Below, piece after piece: positions 1-8,678 of a DNA stretch of 64,000 nt. Location: NCBI GenBank assembly GCA_050908895.1, contig CP171222.1, positions 682,001-746,000 on the forward strand. The letters are read 5' to 3'. A program made the position numbers and the translations under genes. Every line of letters starts with the position of its first letter. Position 1 is the first letter of the stretch. The notes under the pieces are model-generated. The model did not search any database, was not told the origin of the DNA, and worked only from the letters and a program-made list of their open reading frames with translations. Source of the DNA: S5-A14a sp050908895. GTDB lineage: Bacteria; Bacillota; Clostridia; Peptostreptococcales; Anaerovoracaceae.

Positions 1-1497
1 AGACTGCCAAATAAACTGGAGGCTTTAACGCCTATTATTTTCTTGCTTGTAGTTATGATTTGTAACTATGTGTTCCAATGGGGCCAAGATCCTCATATTC
101 CGGTAACTCTTTCATCAGCTGTGGCAATGGTAATTGGAAGGATATGTGGATATACCTTTAAAGATATGTTGGCCGCAGGATTGGAAGCTGTAAATCAATC
201 CCTAGAAGCAATTATAATTATTTTATTAGTGGGATGTCTTATAGGTTCTTTTACAGCATGTGGTACAATTCCATCAGTTGTTTACTATGGACTAAAGTTG
301 CTATCCCCAGGTATTTTCCTACCATTTGTTACTATTATGTGTGCAGTGGTTGGAATTGCTCTTGGCTCTGCATGGACTGTATCTGCGACTCTTGGAATTG
401 CATTTATGGCAATCGGAACTACCATGGGACTTAATCCGGCACTGATTGCAGGTGCTATTATTTCGGGAGCATGTTGCGGAGATAAATTTTCTCCTTTATC
501 TGATTCAACGAATTTAGCTGCCGGATCGGCTCAGACAGGACTGTTTGACCACGTGGGAGCAATGGTAACAACGACTTTCCCAAGTCTGGTGATAGCAATT
601 TGTATATACGCATTTTTCTCTTTTTCTAGCATTGATAAATACGACCCGACATTGGCTAATGAGCTTTCCGCATCAATAACCGGTCATTATAATTATATGA
701 GCCCACTACTTCTGGTTCCTATTCTAATGATTATAATTGTAGCAGTAATTAAAATGCCGGCAATACCATCAATAGTTCTATTGTCTTTAGTAGGTTGCGG
801 ATTTGCGGTAATTTTCCAGGGAGCAGGAATTGCTGATTGTATTCACATGTTGCATTTTGGATATAAGGTAGAATCCAGCAATCAACTATTTACTAAACTT
901 GTTAATAGAGGTGGAATGGATAGCATGTTATGGACCAATAACTTGGTTATTGTAGCTGTTGCATTCGGAGGTATATTACAAAAAATTGGTGCAGTAGAGT
1001 CAATTTTAGGTGGATTAATTCACAAGGTGAAAACACCATTCCAGTTGATTGTTGTAACCATTGCAACTTCAATATTCTGTATTACCACCATGTGTGATCA
1101 GTATCTAGGTCTTATCATACCTTCATCAATGTATAAAGACAATTTTGATCAGATGGGTCTTGGCAGGAATATGCTTTCAAGAACTTTAGAAGATGGAGGA
1201 ACTTTATGGTCTCCTCTTGTACCATGGTCATCTTGCGGATCCTATCATTCTTCTGTATTAGGAGTACCGACTTTATCTTATTTACCGTACTGTTTCATGA
1301 ATTTAATAAATCCTGTTTATGCAGTTGTTACAGCAAGTTGGGGTGGAAATATACTTTTCGCTGATGGCTCTAGAACAAATTTATTCGGAAAATTAAAGAA
1401 AGGTCGTGGACCGGCGGGTGCTCCTGAAGGAGCGCATAAAATCGCTATGGAAGCTTTGATTGAAAAAAGAAAAGAGGGTGTATATCAAAGCATTTAA
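1..1497 (+). CDS. Na+/H+ antiporter, NhaC family (5'-truncated)
   Basis: The reading frame is open to the first base of the window, so the true start lies upstream. At least 498 codons are present. The product is a polytopic inner-membrane protein of about eleven hydrophobic segments with the NhaC-family hallmark GACCGDKFSPLSDSTNLAAG. NhaC-family members exchange Na+ for H+ or couple ion gradients to organic acid or amine exchange; the substrate cannot be read from sequence. The C-terminus is charged and cytoplasmic in appearance (ends KEGVYQSI). The next gene begins 36 bp downstream on the same strand and may be co-transcribed. A second, distant NhaC-type gene sits near 18.8-20.3 kb. Confidence 0.88.
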   Translation, partial: RLPNKLEALTPIIFLLVVMICNYVFQWGQDPHIPVTLSSAVAMVIGRICGYTFKDMLAAGLEAVNQSLEAIIIILLVGCLIGSFTACGTIPSVVYYGLKLLSPGIFLPFVTIMCAVVGIALGSAWTVSATLGIAFMAIGTTMGLNPALIAGAIISGACCGDKFSPLSDSTNLAAGSAQTGLFDHVGAMVTTTFPSLVIAICIYAFFSFSSIDKYDPTLANELSASITGHYNYMSPLLLVPILMIIIVAVIKMPAIPSIVLLSLVGCGFAVIFQGAGIADCIHMLHFGYKVESSNQLFTKLVNRGGMDSMLWTNNLVIVAVAFGGILQKIGAVESILGGLIHKVKTPFQLIVVTIATSIFCITTMCDQYLGLIIPSSMYKDNFDQMGLGRNMLSRTLEDGGTLWSPLVPWSSCGSYHSSVLGVPTLSYLPYCFMNLINPVYAVVTASWGGNILFADGSRTNLFGKLKKGRGPAGAPEGAHKIAMEALIEKRKEGVYQSI

Positions 1498-1533
1498 GGA
1501 TTTGTAAGAAAAAACTATTAAAAGGATTTTATT

Positions 1534-1950
1534 ATGGAGTTTTATGGAATTTTGCCAGAACGTAAGTTATGGGTCAAATTAGCAGCCGTGGTGCTAGGAA
1601 TTTTAGCAGCATATAATGCATATGCAAATCAAAATTGGTTTTACGTGCCTTTTGGAGCAATTATCATTCTAGCTGCTTTTTCGTCAAGGAAACAAGTAAT
1701 TTCAAGCAGAGGTGTAGATATAGAATATACATTATTGGGCCACTGTTTTCATAATCTTTGGACCTATGATGAAATTTTAGCGGTACATACAGATAGACTT
1801 AAGTCAGCACCTAATGTTGAAATTCATGTGAACAAAGGAGCCATAAATCGAAGGTTTATATTTAGCCAAGCAGACACGGAAGGCGTAATAAAACTCATTT
1901 TAGAAAACAAACCAGGACTTAAAATTTTAGAAGTAAATCATAAAATATAA
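1534..1950 (+). CDS. Small membrane protein, unknown function, PH-like tail
   Basis: A 138-residue protein with two hydrophobic segments (about residues 13-30 and 34-50) followed by a soluble region of about 85 residues. The order of two helices and then a beta-rich domain recalls bacterial PH-domain-like membrane proteins, but I do not recognise a family. It starts at ATG after a modest AAAAGGA Shine-Dalgarno. It lies between an antiporter and a perfect terminator-like palindrome, so it is probably the last gene of the antiporter transcript. No enzymatic motif is visible. Confidence 0.6.
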   Translation: MEFYGILPERKLWVKLAAVVLGILAAYNAYANQNWFYVPFGAIIILAAFSSRKQVISSRGVDIEYTLLGHCFHNLWTYDEILAVHTDRLKSAPNVEIHVNKGAINRRFIFSQADTEGVIKLILENKPGLKILEVNHKI

Positions 1951-1968
1951 TTCTCATTTGCATAATAA

Positions 1969-2000
1969 ATAAAGGGTGCCATAGCTATGGCACCCTTTAT
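1969..2000. terminator. Perfect 32-bp palindrome, terminator-like
   Basis: The half AAAGGGTGCCATAG is followed immediately by its exact reverse complement, extended by two more pairs on each side. The RNA would fold into a long GC-containing stem with A-rich 5' and U-rich 3' flanks. It sits just downstream of the 138-residue membrane protein gene and upstream of the promoter of the next gene, which fits an intrinsic terminator. Confidence 0.65.
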
Positions 2001-2008
2001 CAGTAATG

Positions 2009-2037
2009 TTGTAAAACCAATAAAGCTGGTGTATAAT
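2009..2037 (+). promoter_or_regulatory. Sigma-70-type promoter for the cytidylate-kinase-like gene
   Basis: TTGTAA, a 17-bp spacer and TATAAT. It follows the palindromic terminator directly and lies 43 bp before the ATG at 2080. It shows that the longer open frame starting at 1987 (inside the palindrome) is not the real gene start. Confidence 0.7.
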
Positions 2038-2079
2038 ATATTAAAAGAGGGCCTTATTATAGGCAACCAAGGAGGGGTC

Positions 2080-2691
2080 ATGAAGAATTTAGTCACTATA
2101 AGCAGACAATTTGGTAGCGGAGGCAGGATTATAGGCAAACTAGTTGCGGATAAACTTGGCGTTAAATTTTATGATAAAGAAATTATTGAGTTAGCTACAG
2201 AAGAAAGTGGCCTTGACAAGAGCATTTTTGAAGGCGAAGAATTAAGGGCAAAGAATAGCTTTACCTATGGCCTTTCTTCCGCCATTTGTTTGGGAGACTC
2301 CATATCTGCAGATCCAATGAGTATAAATGACAAGGTATTTATCGCTCAGTATAAAGTAATTGAGAAAATTGGAGAAACGGGAGAAGGCGTAATTGTTGGA
2401 AGATGTGCAGATTTCGTTCTTAAAGATATCCCAGGTGTAACTAATATATTTATACACGGCGAAAAAGAAGATAGAATTCGAAGATGTATAGAGGAATATG
2501 GTGAACAGCCAGAGACTATTGAAGAGCTTGTAAAAACTTACGATAAAGCCAGAGAAAATTACTACAATTACCATACTAGCTTTAAATGGGGAGATATAAG
2601 GAATTATAATCTGAGCATAAACTCATCATACATAAGTTATGAAGAGGCGGCAAACCTAATAATTGAATACATAAATAAACGTTCATATTAG
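2080..2691 (+). CDS. Cytidylate kinase-like family protein
   Basis: A 203-residue protein opening with a P-loop-like segment (ISRQFGSGGRIIGKLVA) and the following FYDKEII motif, typical of the cytidylate-kinase-like family (AAA_26) found as stand-alone genes in Firmicutes. The family is distinct from true Cmk; its substrate is generally not established. I chose ATG 2080 because AGGAGG lies 5-9 bases upstream and a promoter lies at 2009-2037; the upstream in-frame ATG at 1987 falls in a terminator palindrome. A tyrosine- and charge-rich C-terminus forms the lid region. Function beyond nucleotide-kinase fold is inferred. Confidence 0.82.
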   Translation: MKNLVTISRQFGSGGRIIGKLVADKLGVKFYDKEIIELATEESGLDKSIFEGEELRAKNSFTYGLSSAICLGDSISADPMSINDKVFIAQYKVIEKIGETGEGVIVGRCADFVLKDIPGVTNIFIHGEKEDRIRRCIEEYGEQPETIEELVKTYDKARENYYNYHTSFKWGDIRNYNLSINSSYISYEEAANLIIEYINKRSY

Positions 2692-2745
2692 AAAATATTT
2701 TTATTGAACTTTGTATATTTATAAAATATCTAAGGAGGTATTGAG

Positions 2746-2955
2746 ATGATGAAGAAAAACGCAAGAAAAGAATCAAAGACAAGCATATCAAAAGTTGCTA
2801 AGGTTTCCTTAGGAATTCTAGGTATTGGTTTTGTTGCAGGAACAGCACTTGTGATTGGTATGGATAGAATTATGAAGAAAATTTTCATAAATGAAGAATG
2901 GCCAGAGGAAGAATGGGGCGGTGAAGATTGGACTGATGAAGATTTAGAGATCTAA
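2746..2955 (+). CDS. Small single-pass membrane protein with acidic tail
   Basis: A 69-residue protein: a lysine-rich N-terminus (residues 1-20), one hydrophobic helix (about 22-41), then a strongly acidic Trp/Glu/Asp tail (EEWPEEEWGGEDWTDED). A strong AAGGAGG precedes the tandem ATG ATG start. The charge distribution predicts N-terminus in the cytoplasm and the acidic tail outside, or the reverse if it re-inserts. No family recognised. It follows the cytidylate-kinase-like gene by 54 bp. Confidence 0.6.
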   Translation: MMKKNARKESKTSISKVAKVSLGILGIGFVAGTALVIGMDRIMKKIFINEEWPEEEWGGEDWTDEDLEI

Positions 2956-3182
2956 ATTTTCAGAATACATAGCTTCAGCTGTATGAGCAAAAATAAATAG
3001 GATGGAAATACCATAAATCATCTGCTAAAGACATTAACCACAAACCACTTGCCGGTACATTGCTTCTGACTTTTTTAGATTGAAGACTCATATACCGACG
3101 AGTTTTTGTGCTTATAAATAGATTAGATTTCTCATATTTAATAGAGACACCAATATTAAGTTGTATACGAAAGGAAAAATCA

Positions 3183-5102
3183 ATGAGCGATAAGAAGAAA
3201 TATTACATTACAACGCCAATTTATTATCCAAGTGATAAGCTGCATATAGGACATACATATTGTACAGTTATGGCAGATGCTATGGCAAGATTTAAGAGAC
3301 TATCAGGTTATGATGTAAGATTCTTAACGGGAACTGATGAGCACGGTCAGAAAATCCAGACTATTGCTCAGGAGAAGGGAATAACACCTCAGCAACATGT
3401 TGACAATATCGTTGAGGGTGTAAAAAAATTATGGGAAACAATGGAAATTTCATATGATGATTTCCTTAGAACTACTGAAGCAAGGCATGAAGAAAGAGTT
3501 CAGAAAATTTTCATGGAGCTATACAACAAAGGAGATATCTACAAGGACTTTTACACAGGTCTTTATTGTAAACCTTGCGAGGCATTTTGGACAGAAAGTC
3601 AATTAGTGGATGGGAAATGCCCAGATTGTGGGAGACCTGTTACAGAAGAACACGAAGAAGGGTACTTCTTTAAGCTATCCAAGTATCAAGATCAGCTGAT
3701 AGATTTATTTGAAAATACGGAGTTTTTGCAGCCAGAAACTAGAAGAAATGAAATGCTTTCTTTTGTTAAACAAGGTCTTGATGATTTATGCATATCTAGA
3801 TCAAGCTTTGACTGGGGTATCAAGGTTCCAATAGACGAAAAACATGTAATCTATGTATGGCTTGACGCCCTTAGCAACTATATTACAGCTCTAGGTTATC
3901 CAGACGATAGAGAACTTTATGATAAATATTGGCCAGCTGATGTACATCTTGTAGGTAAGGAGATTGTAAGGTTTCATACAGTTATCTGGCCGGCTATTTT
4001 GATGTCATTAGATTTACCGCTACCGAAGAAGGTGTTGGGCCATGGATGGCTTCTTCTGGATGGGGGAAAAATGTCAAAATCAAAGGGGAACGTGGTTGAT
4101 CCGGTAAAACTTATTGATAGGTATGGAATTGACGCTCTTAAGTATTTCTTACTAAGAGAATATACATTTGGAAATGATGGAAACTATAGTACAGAATCTT
4201 TAATAAAAAGAATAAATTCTGACCTTGCAAATGACCTTGGAAATTTAGTTTCAAGAACTGTCTCAATGATTGAAAAATATAACGATGGTGTAGTTCCGGA
4301 TGCTAAAATATCAGACGATTTTGATGCTGATTTAAAGAAAGCTGCAGTTGCTGCAGCCGATAAAGTCGAAGAAGAAATGGATAAATTTGCTTTCCAAAAT
4401 GCCCTTGAAGAGATTTGGGTTGTAGTCAGAAGAGCAAATAAATATATTGACGAAAAAATGCCTTGGACTCTTGCCAAAGATGAAGCTCAGAAAGATAATC
4501 TAGATACATGCCTACATAATTTAGCAGAGACTATCAGAATAATTTCTATTTTGATTTATCCGTTTATGCATACGACATCAGATGAAATCAGAAAGCAAAT
4601 GGGTTTATGGTATGCAGATGTAGCCTGGGAAGATTCAAAGGAATTTGAAATGATGTATCAGGAAAAAGTAAAAAAAGGAAAGGCTTTATTCCCGCGTATT
4701 GACATTGAAAAGGAACTACTAGAGTTAGAATCTTTAGATAAAGAGGAATCTAATGAAGAAAAAAGTATTCCACTTGAATTAAAGCCGGTAATTGATTTTG
4801 AGGATTTTGATAAAATTGATTTTAGAGTTGGCGAAATAATTCAAGCGGAAAAACATCCACAAGCCGATAAGCTCCTAGTGTTTCAAGTTAAAATGGGAAC
4901 AGAAAAAAGACAAGTGATTTCAGGAGTTTCAGAGTATTTCGAGCCGTACGAAATGGTAGGTAAGAAAATTATCGTAGTAGCAAACTTAAAGCCTAGAAAA
5001 TTAAGAGGACTTGAGTCTAAAGGGATGATAATCTTTGCAGATAATGGCGAAAGATTGGAGCTTGTAACTACGGAAGCACCAGACGGGGAGACAGTAAGTT
5101 AA
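3183..5102 (+). CDS. metG: Methionyl-tRNA synthetase
   Basis: A 639-residue class I aminoacyl-tRNA synthetase that charges tRNA-Met. The HIGH signature is at residues 21-24 (HIGH), the zinc-binding Cys pairs begin at about C129 (CKPC ... CPDC), and KMSKS is at 296-300. The C-terminal ~105 residues are the EMAPII/OB-fold tRNA-binding domain, giving the long, dimerising form. The start ATG 3183 follows AAAGGA; the frame also runs upstream to a GTG at 3108 but without a ribosome site. It is followed after one base by tatD, an arrangement common in Firmicutes. No T-box or SAM riboswitch was recognised in the 227-bp upstream gap. Confidence 0.97.
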   Translation: MSDKKKYYITTPIYYPSDKLHIGHTYCTVMADAMARFKRLSGYDVRFLTGTDEHGQKIQTIAQEKGITPQQHVDNIVEGVKKLWETMEISYDDFLRTTEARHEERVQKIFMELYNKGDIYKDFYTGLYCKPCEAFWTESQLVDGKCPDCGRPVTEEHEEGYFFKLSKYQDQLIDLFENTEFLQPETRRNEMLSFVKQGLDDLCISRSSFDWGIKVPIDEKHVIYVWLDALSNYITALGYPDDRELYDKYWPADVHLVGKEIVRFHTVIWPAILMSLDLPLPKKVLGHGWLLLDGGKMSKSKGNVVDPVKLIDRYGIDALKYFLLREYTFGNDGNYSTESLIKRINSDLANDLGNLVSRTVSMIEKYNDGVVPDAKISDDFDADLKKAAVAAADKVEEEMDKFAFQNALEEIWVVVRRANKYIDEKMPWTLAKDEAQKDNLDTCLHNLAETIRIISILIYPFMHTTSDEIRKQMGLWYADVAWEDSKEFEMMYQEKVKKGKALFPRIDIEKELLELESLDKEESNEEKSIPLELKPVIDFEDFDKIDFRVGEIIQAEKHPQADKLLVFQVKMGTEKRQVISGVSEYFEPYEMVGKKIIVVANLKPRKLRGLESKGMIIFADNGERLELVTTEAPDGETVS

Positions 5103-5103
5103 T

Positions 5104-5934
5104 ATGCTTTTTGATTCACATGCACATATAAATTTTGAAAAATATACAGATGTAGAGAGAGCTGATTTAATTAGGGAAATTGGTGAGTCGGATGTTTCAT
5201 ATGTAATGGATGTGGGGTTTGATTTAGCTTCATCTGTTCAAGCAGTCAAAGATGCTAGAGAAAATCCTTGGTGTTATGCAGCTGTTGGAGTTCATCCTCA
5301 TGATGTGGAGAGCACGGATGAAATGGAATTAGCTCTAATAGAAGGCCTGGCTAAAAAAGATAAGGTTAAGGCCATTGGTGAGATTGGTCTTGATTATCAC
5401 TATCTTAATAGCTCTAAGGATAAACAAAAAATATGGTTTAGAGAACAAATTAGATTAGCTAATAAGCTCAAAATGCCAATTATTATTCACTCTAGAGAAG
5501 CATCTAAAGATACGATGGATATTCTAGTTGATGAAGGTGCATTTTCAGAGGAAAGAAAAAGTTACTTTTCTCAACGTCCCTTGCAAGACGGATTTTTTGC
5601 CCCTGATGCGAGAGTGTTGCTCCATTGTTATTCCGGAGGAGTACAAGAAGCTCTTCAATATATCAAATTAGGTGGAACTATTTCTATGGCAGGGCCGTTA
5701 ACATTTAAAAACAACAAAAAAGGTGTTGAAGTAGTTGAGAGAGTTCCAATAGAATATTTGCTAGTCGAGACAGATTCCCCATACTTAACTCCGGAGCCTC
5801 ACAGAGGAAAACCTAACAAATCAGTTTATTTGGAGTATACAGCTCGAAAGATGGCAGCAATAAAGGATATGTCTTATGTGGACGTTGCGAAGAGAACCTG
5901 TGATAACGCAAAGCGATTTTTTAATATAAAATAA
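5104..5934 (+). CDS. tatD: TatD family metal-dependent hydrolase
   Basis: A 276-residue TIM-barrel metal-dependent hydrolase; family members are deoxyribonucleases or exonucleases. Metal ligands visible are H6-x-H8 (DSHAHINF), E93 in GEIGLDYH, a His in IIIHSREA, a His in LLHCYSGG and the ETDSPYLTP Asp. An insertion of about 25 residues (roughly 150-175) before the HCYSGG motif makes it longer than the usual ~255. It starts one base after the metG stop, so it is translationally linked to metG. Confidence 0.93.
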   Translation: MLFDSHAHINFEKYTDVERADLIREIGESDVSYVMDVGFDLASSVQAVKDARENPWCYAAVGVHPHDVESTDEMELALIEGLAKKDKVKAIGEIGLDYHYLNSSKDKQKIWFREQIRLANKLKMPIIIHSREASKDTMDILVDEGAFSEERKSYFSQRPLQDGFFAPDARVLLHCYSGGVQEALQYIKLGGTISMAGPLTFKNNKKGVEVVERVPIEYLLVETDSPYLTPEPHRGKPNKSVYLEYTARKMAAIKDMSYVDVAKRTCDNAKRFFNIK

Positions 5935-5943
5935 TATAATATA

Positions 5944-5971
5944 ACGAGCATGCTCAAGCCTGCTCGTTTTT
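5944..5971 (+). terminator. Intrinsic terminator after tatD
   Basis: Stem ACGAGCA/TGCTCGT with a 10-base loop, followed by TTTTT. It lies 10 bp after the tatD stop and ends the metG-tatD transcript. Confidence 0.75.
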
Positions 5972-6010
5972 CAAAAATATATACATAATCGGAGTAGGAG
6001 AAGGAGGAAT

Positions 6011-6595
6011 ATGGCGAGAAACAATAGTAGAATTGGCAAAGGAAATTCTTTATCTGTAAGATTAAATTCAGGAAGTAAGCGAACAAAAGGTGGAACTAAA
6101 TCTTTTACAACTTTTTTGATTATGGTTTCTTTAGTTCTAGTTCTTAGTTATGCCGGTAAACAAGGATGGATTCCTAAGGGAATAATTCCTGATTTTATGA
6201 GTGGACAGGAAAATGCGTCTAAAATTGAGGGGGCAGCCCTGTGTGAACGTGTTGTTGATGGTGATACCATAGTAGTTAAGGTAGATGGTGTTAAAGAAAA
6301 AGTTAGGCTGATTGGTGTAGATACGCCAGAAAGTGTTCATCCCAATCAGAGCAAAAATACTAAGTTAGGCAAAGAAGTAAGTAACTTTACTAAAAAAAAG
6401 TTAGAAGGAAAATATGTTAGGCTTGAGACGGATGTTCAGGAACGTGACAAATACGGAAGAATTTTAGCCTACGTTTATATTGATAATAAAATGTTTAACA
6501 AGACGCTCTTAGAGAAAGGATATGCAAAGCTTATGACCGTTCCGCCAAACGTGAAGCATGCTGATGAATTTGAAAAAATTGTGAAAGAAAAATAA
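6011..6595 (+). CDS. Membrane-anchored or secreted thermonuclease (SNase family)
   Basis: A 194-residue protein with a basic N-terminus, a hydrophobic helix (about residues 33-49) acting as signal or anchor, and a staphylococcal-nuclease OB-fold domain (about 75-190). Catalytic residues equivalent to Arg35/Glu43/Arg87 are R99 and E107 (in VRLIGVDTPE) and R150 (in RDKYGRIL). It should cleave extracellular DNA or RNA with Ca2+. The domain ends at IVKEK, about ten residues short of the usual amphipathic end of the family, so the last helix is shortened. AGAAGGAGG precedes ATG 6011. It appears monocistronic, flanked by terminators. Confidence 0.9.
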   Translation: MARNNSRIGKGNSLSVRLNSGSKRTKGGTKSFTTFLIMVSLVLVLSYAGKQGWIPKGIIPDFMSGQENASKIEGAALCERVVDGDTIVVKVDGVKEKVRLIGVDTPESVHPNQSKNTKLGKEVSNFTKKKLEGKYVRLETDVQERDKYGRILAYVYIDNKMFNKTLLEKGYAKLMTVPPNVKHADEFEKIVKEK

Positions 6596-6627
6596 ATTAA
6601 AAAAAGTTGCAGTTATGCAATGCTAAC

Positions 6628-6674
6628 AAATCCCTTGAGATGATTAGAAATATTTATAATATCTCAAGGGATTT
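6628..6674 (+). terminator. Long hairpin downstream of the nuclease gene
   Basis: A perfect 14-bp inverted repeat AAATCCCTTGAGAT ... ATCTCAAGGGATTT with a 19-base AT loop, then TCCCTTTT. Terminator is most likely. A second hairpin (TTTGTTGC/GCAACAAA, 6680-6701) follows directly. Confidence 0.55.
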
Positions 6675-6726
6675 TCCCTTTTGTTGCGCACTAGCAACAA
6701 ACTGGAAATAGATTAAATTGTTAATT

Positions 6727-6766
6727 ACTGTTAGAATAACAGTCAAAGTGTAAGGGTGGACTTACA
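6727..6766 (+). promoter_or_regulatory. Operator-like palindrome and leader hairpin upstream of the ABC exporter pair
   Basis: ACTGTTA-GAA-TAACAGT (6727-6743) is a perfect 7-bp inverted repeat with a 3-base centre, the size of a dimeric repressor site. Six bases later TGTAAG-GGTGGA-CTTACA (6749-6766) would form an RNA hairpin. The rest of the 100-base leader to the ATG at 6876 matches no riboswitch I know. Confidence 0.4.
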
Positions 6767-6875
6767 GAAGATAAAGCATAAATAAAAACTGTCCAAGAAT
6801 CACCACATACGTAGGTTGAGCCTAGAGATAATTTTTCATAATTAAGCAGTATCCTCTTGAGGTTATAAGTAAAAA

Positions 6876-8678
6876 ATGATTAATAAGAAGTTAATAAATT
6901 TAGTTCCGGAAAGTAAAAAATACATCTTTGGAAATGTTTTATTTCAGTGGATTTCGCTGATAGCAAATATGGTAATTATTACTATATTTTCACAGATAAT
7001 AGCAAGGTTGTATAACAACGAAATCAGTAATTCATCAATAAAATATTATATTGCTGTAATTGCAGTAACTGGAATAGTTAGATACTTTTCTGCTGTTAGA
7101 GCAAGTAGAATGGGATATTTAGCATCTAAATCTGTAAAAAAAATTTTGAGAGAGATTATTTTTAATAAATTGCTTAGGTTGGGCCAGGGGTACAGCAAAC
7201 AAGTGAAGACCAGTGAAGTTGTGCAGGTTGCAGTTGAAGGTGTAGAGCAGCTAGATGTATATTTTGGGTCATACTTACCACAGTTTTTTTATGCGATATT
7301 AGCACCATTGACATTGTTTTTATATCTTGCTTTTATAAATTTTCACGCAGCAATTGTTTTGCTGATTTGTGTTCCTCTTATTCCCATATCAATTGCAGCA
7401 GTCCAAACTTGGGCTAAGAAGCTCTTATATGGATATTGGGGGCAATACACAAATCTTGGAGATAAATTTTTAGAAAACCTGCAAGGGCTTACAACTTTGA
7501 AAATCTATTCAGCGGATGAATTTAAAAATAATGAAATGAATGAGCAGGCTGAGAAATTTCGGAAAATTACAATGAAAGTTTTAGTTATGCAACTAAATTC
7601 TATTACAATCATGGATGTCATTGCTTATGGTGGAGCGGCTCTTGGGATTGTAATTGCTGCTGTGCAGCTTAAAAAAGGCAATATTGGTATATCAGAGACA
7701 TTGATTACAATACTTATTGCGGCGGATTATTTTATTCCTATGAGGCTATTGGGATCATTCTTCCATATTGCAATGAACGGGATGGCAGCCAGCGAAAAAA
7801 TTTTTAATATTCTAGATTTACAAGAAGAAAAAAATGGCGAGATATTTATAGAGAAAAATGCTTCCATTGTATGCAGAAATTTGGGATTTAGCTATAGTCA
7901 GGATAGAAGAATTCTTAGCGAAATTAACATGGAGTTTCAAAATGAGTCATTATGTGCCATTGTAGGAGTTTCCGGCTGTGGTAAATCGACAATTGCAGGG
8001 ATTTTGACAGGAAAGAATACCGGATATACCGGAGAGGTGTTGATTGGCAAAGATCATAAGGTGTCATTGCATGATATAAGAAAAGATTCTCTTATAAAAA
8101 ACATTACATATATAGGCCACGAGAGTTATATTTTCAAGGGTACACTGAGAGAAAATTTGAAAATGGGAGATAGTATGGCAACAGATGAAGCTCTGTGGGA
8201 GGCTCTTGAAAAAACCAAAATTGATAAATTTTTTAAGGATGAAAAAGGCCTTGATACAGAAATTAGAGAAATGGGTGAGAATTTATCGGGAGGACAAAGA
8301 CAGCGAGTAGCCATTGCAAGAGCTTTGTTACACGACAGTCAAATATATATATTTGATGAGGCTACTTCCAATGTCGATGTGGAGAGCGAAGTTGAAATCG
8401 TGGAATTGATAGAGAATTTAGCTAAGCACAAGACTGTAATTATAATATCTCATCGACTTGCTAACGTAATTCACGCTGATAAAATATATGTAATGGAGAA
8501 AGGCAGCATTGTAGAAAATGGTACCCATGATGAACTATTAAATTTAAAGGGGAAATACGTTACAGGAGCCTATAAGCAGCTCTGGAATTGCCAAAATCAG
8601 CTTGAAAATTTTGAAAAATATCATTCTGAATTCAACGACCCAAAACGTCGTGTAAAAGAGGTGAAGTATGAGAAATAG
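6876..8678 (+). CDS. ABC exporter, fused permease and ATPase, CydD-like
   Basis: A 600-residue half-transporter: six predicted membrane helices in residues 15-310, then a nucleotide-binding domain. Walker A is GVSGCGKST (364-372), the ABC signature LSGGQRQR starts near 470, and Walker B with the catalytic Glu is IYIFDEATSNVD (near 490). It overlaps the next gene, which encodes a second half-transporter, so they probably form a heterodimer as CydDC (thiol export for cytochrome assembly) does. No cytochrome bd genes are adjacent, so the substrate is open. The start ATG 6876 has only a weak upstream GAGG. Confidence 0.88.
   Translation: MINKKLINLVPESKKYIFGNVLFQWISLIANMVIITIFSQIIARLYNNEISNSSIKYYIAVIAVTGIVRYFSAVRASRMGYLASKSVKKILREIIFNKLLRLGQGYSKQVKTSEVVQVAVEGVEQLDVYFGSYLPQFFYAILAPLTLFLYLAFINFHAAIVLLICVPLIPISIAAVQTWAKKLLYGYWGQYTNLGDKFLENLQGLTTLKIYSADEFKNNEMNEQAEKFRKITMKVLVMQLNSITIMDVIAYGGAALGIVIAAVQLKKGNIGISETLITILIAADYFIPMRLLGSFFHIAMNGMAASEKIFNILDLQEEKNGEIFIEKNASIVCRNLGFSYSQDRRILSEINMEFQNESLCAIVGVSGCGKSTIAGILTGKNTGYTGEVLIGKDHKVSLHDIRKDSLIKNITYIGHESYIFKGTLRENLKMGDSMATDEALWEALEKTKIDKFFKDEKGLDTEIREMGENLSGGQRQRVAIARALLHDSQIYIFDEATSNVDVESEVEIVELIENLAKHKTVIIISHRLANVIHADKIYVMEKGSIVENGTHDELLNLKGKYVTGAYKQLWNCQNQLENFEKYHSEFNDPKRRVKEVKYEK

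Noticed and set aside
1987..2079. N-terminal extension of the cytidylate-kinase-like gene from the ATG at 1987
   Set aside because: That ATG is inside a terminator palindrome and upstream of the promoter; the ATG at 2080 has a strong ribosome site.
2956..3182. T-box or SAM riboswitch before metG
   Set aside because: No AGGGTGG-type T-box, no terminator with competing antiterminator and no SAM-box segments were found; only weak hairpins.
6679..6875. FMN, glycine, purine, cobalamin or THF riboswitch before the ABC exporter
   Set aside because: None of their conserved core segments is present, so it is listed only as an unknown structured leader.
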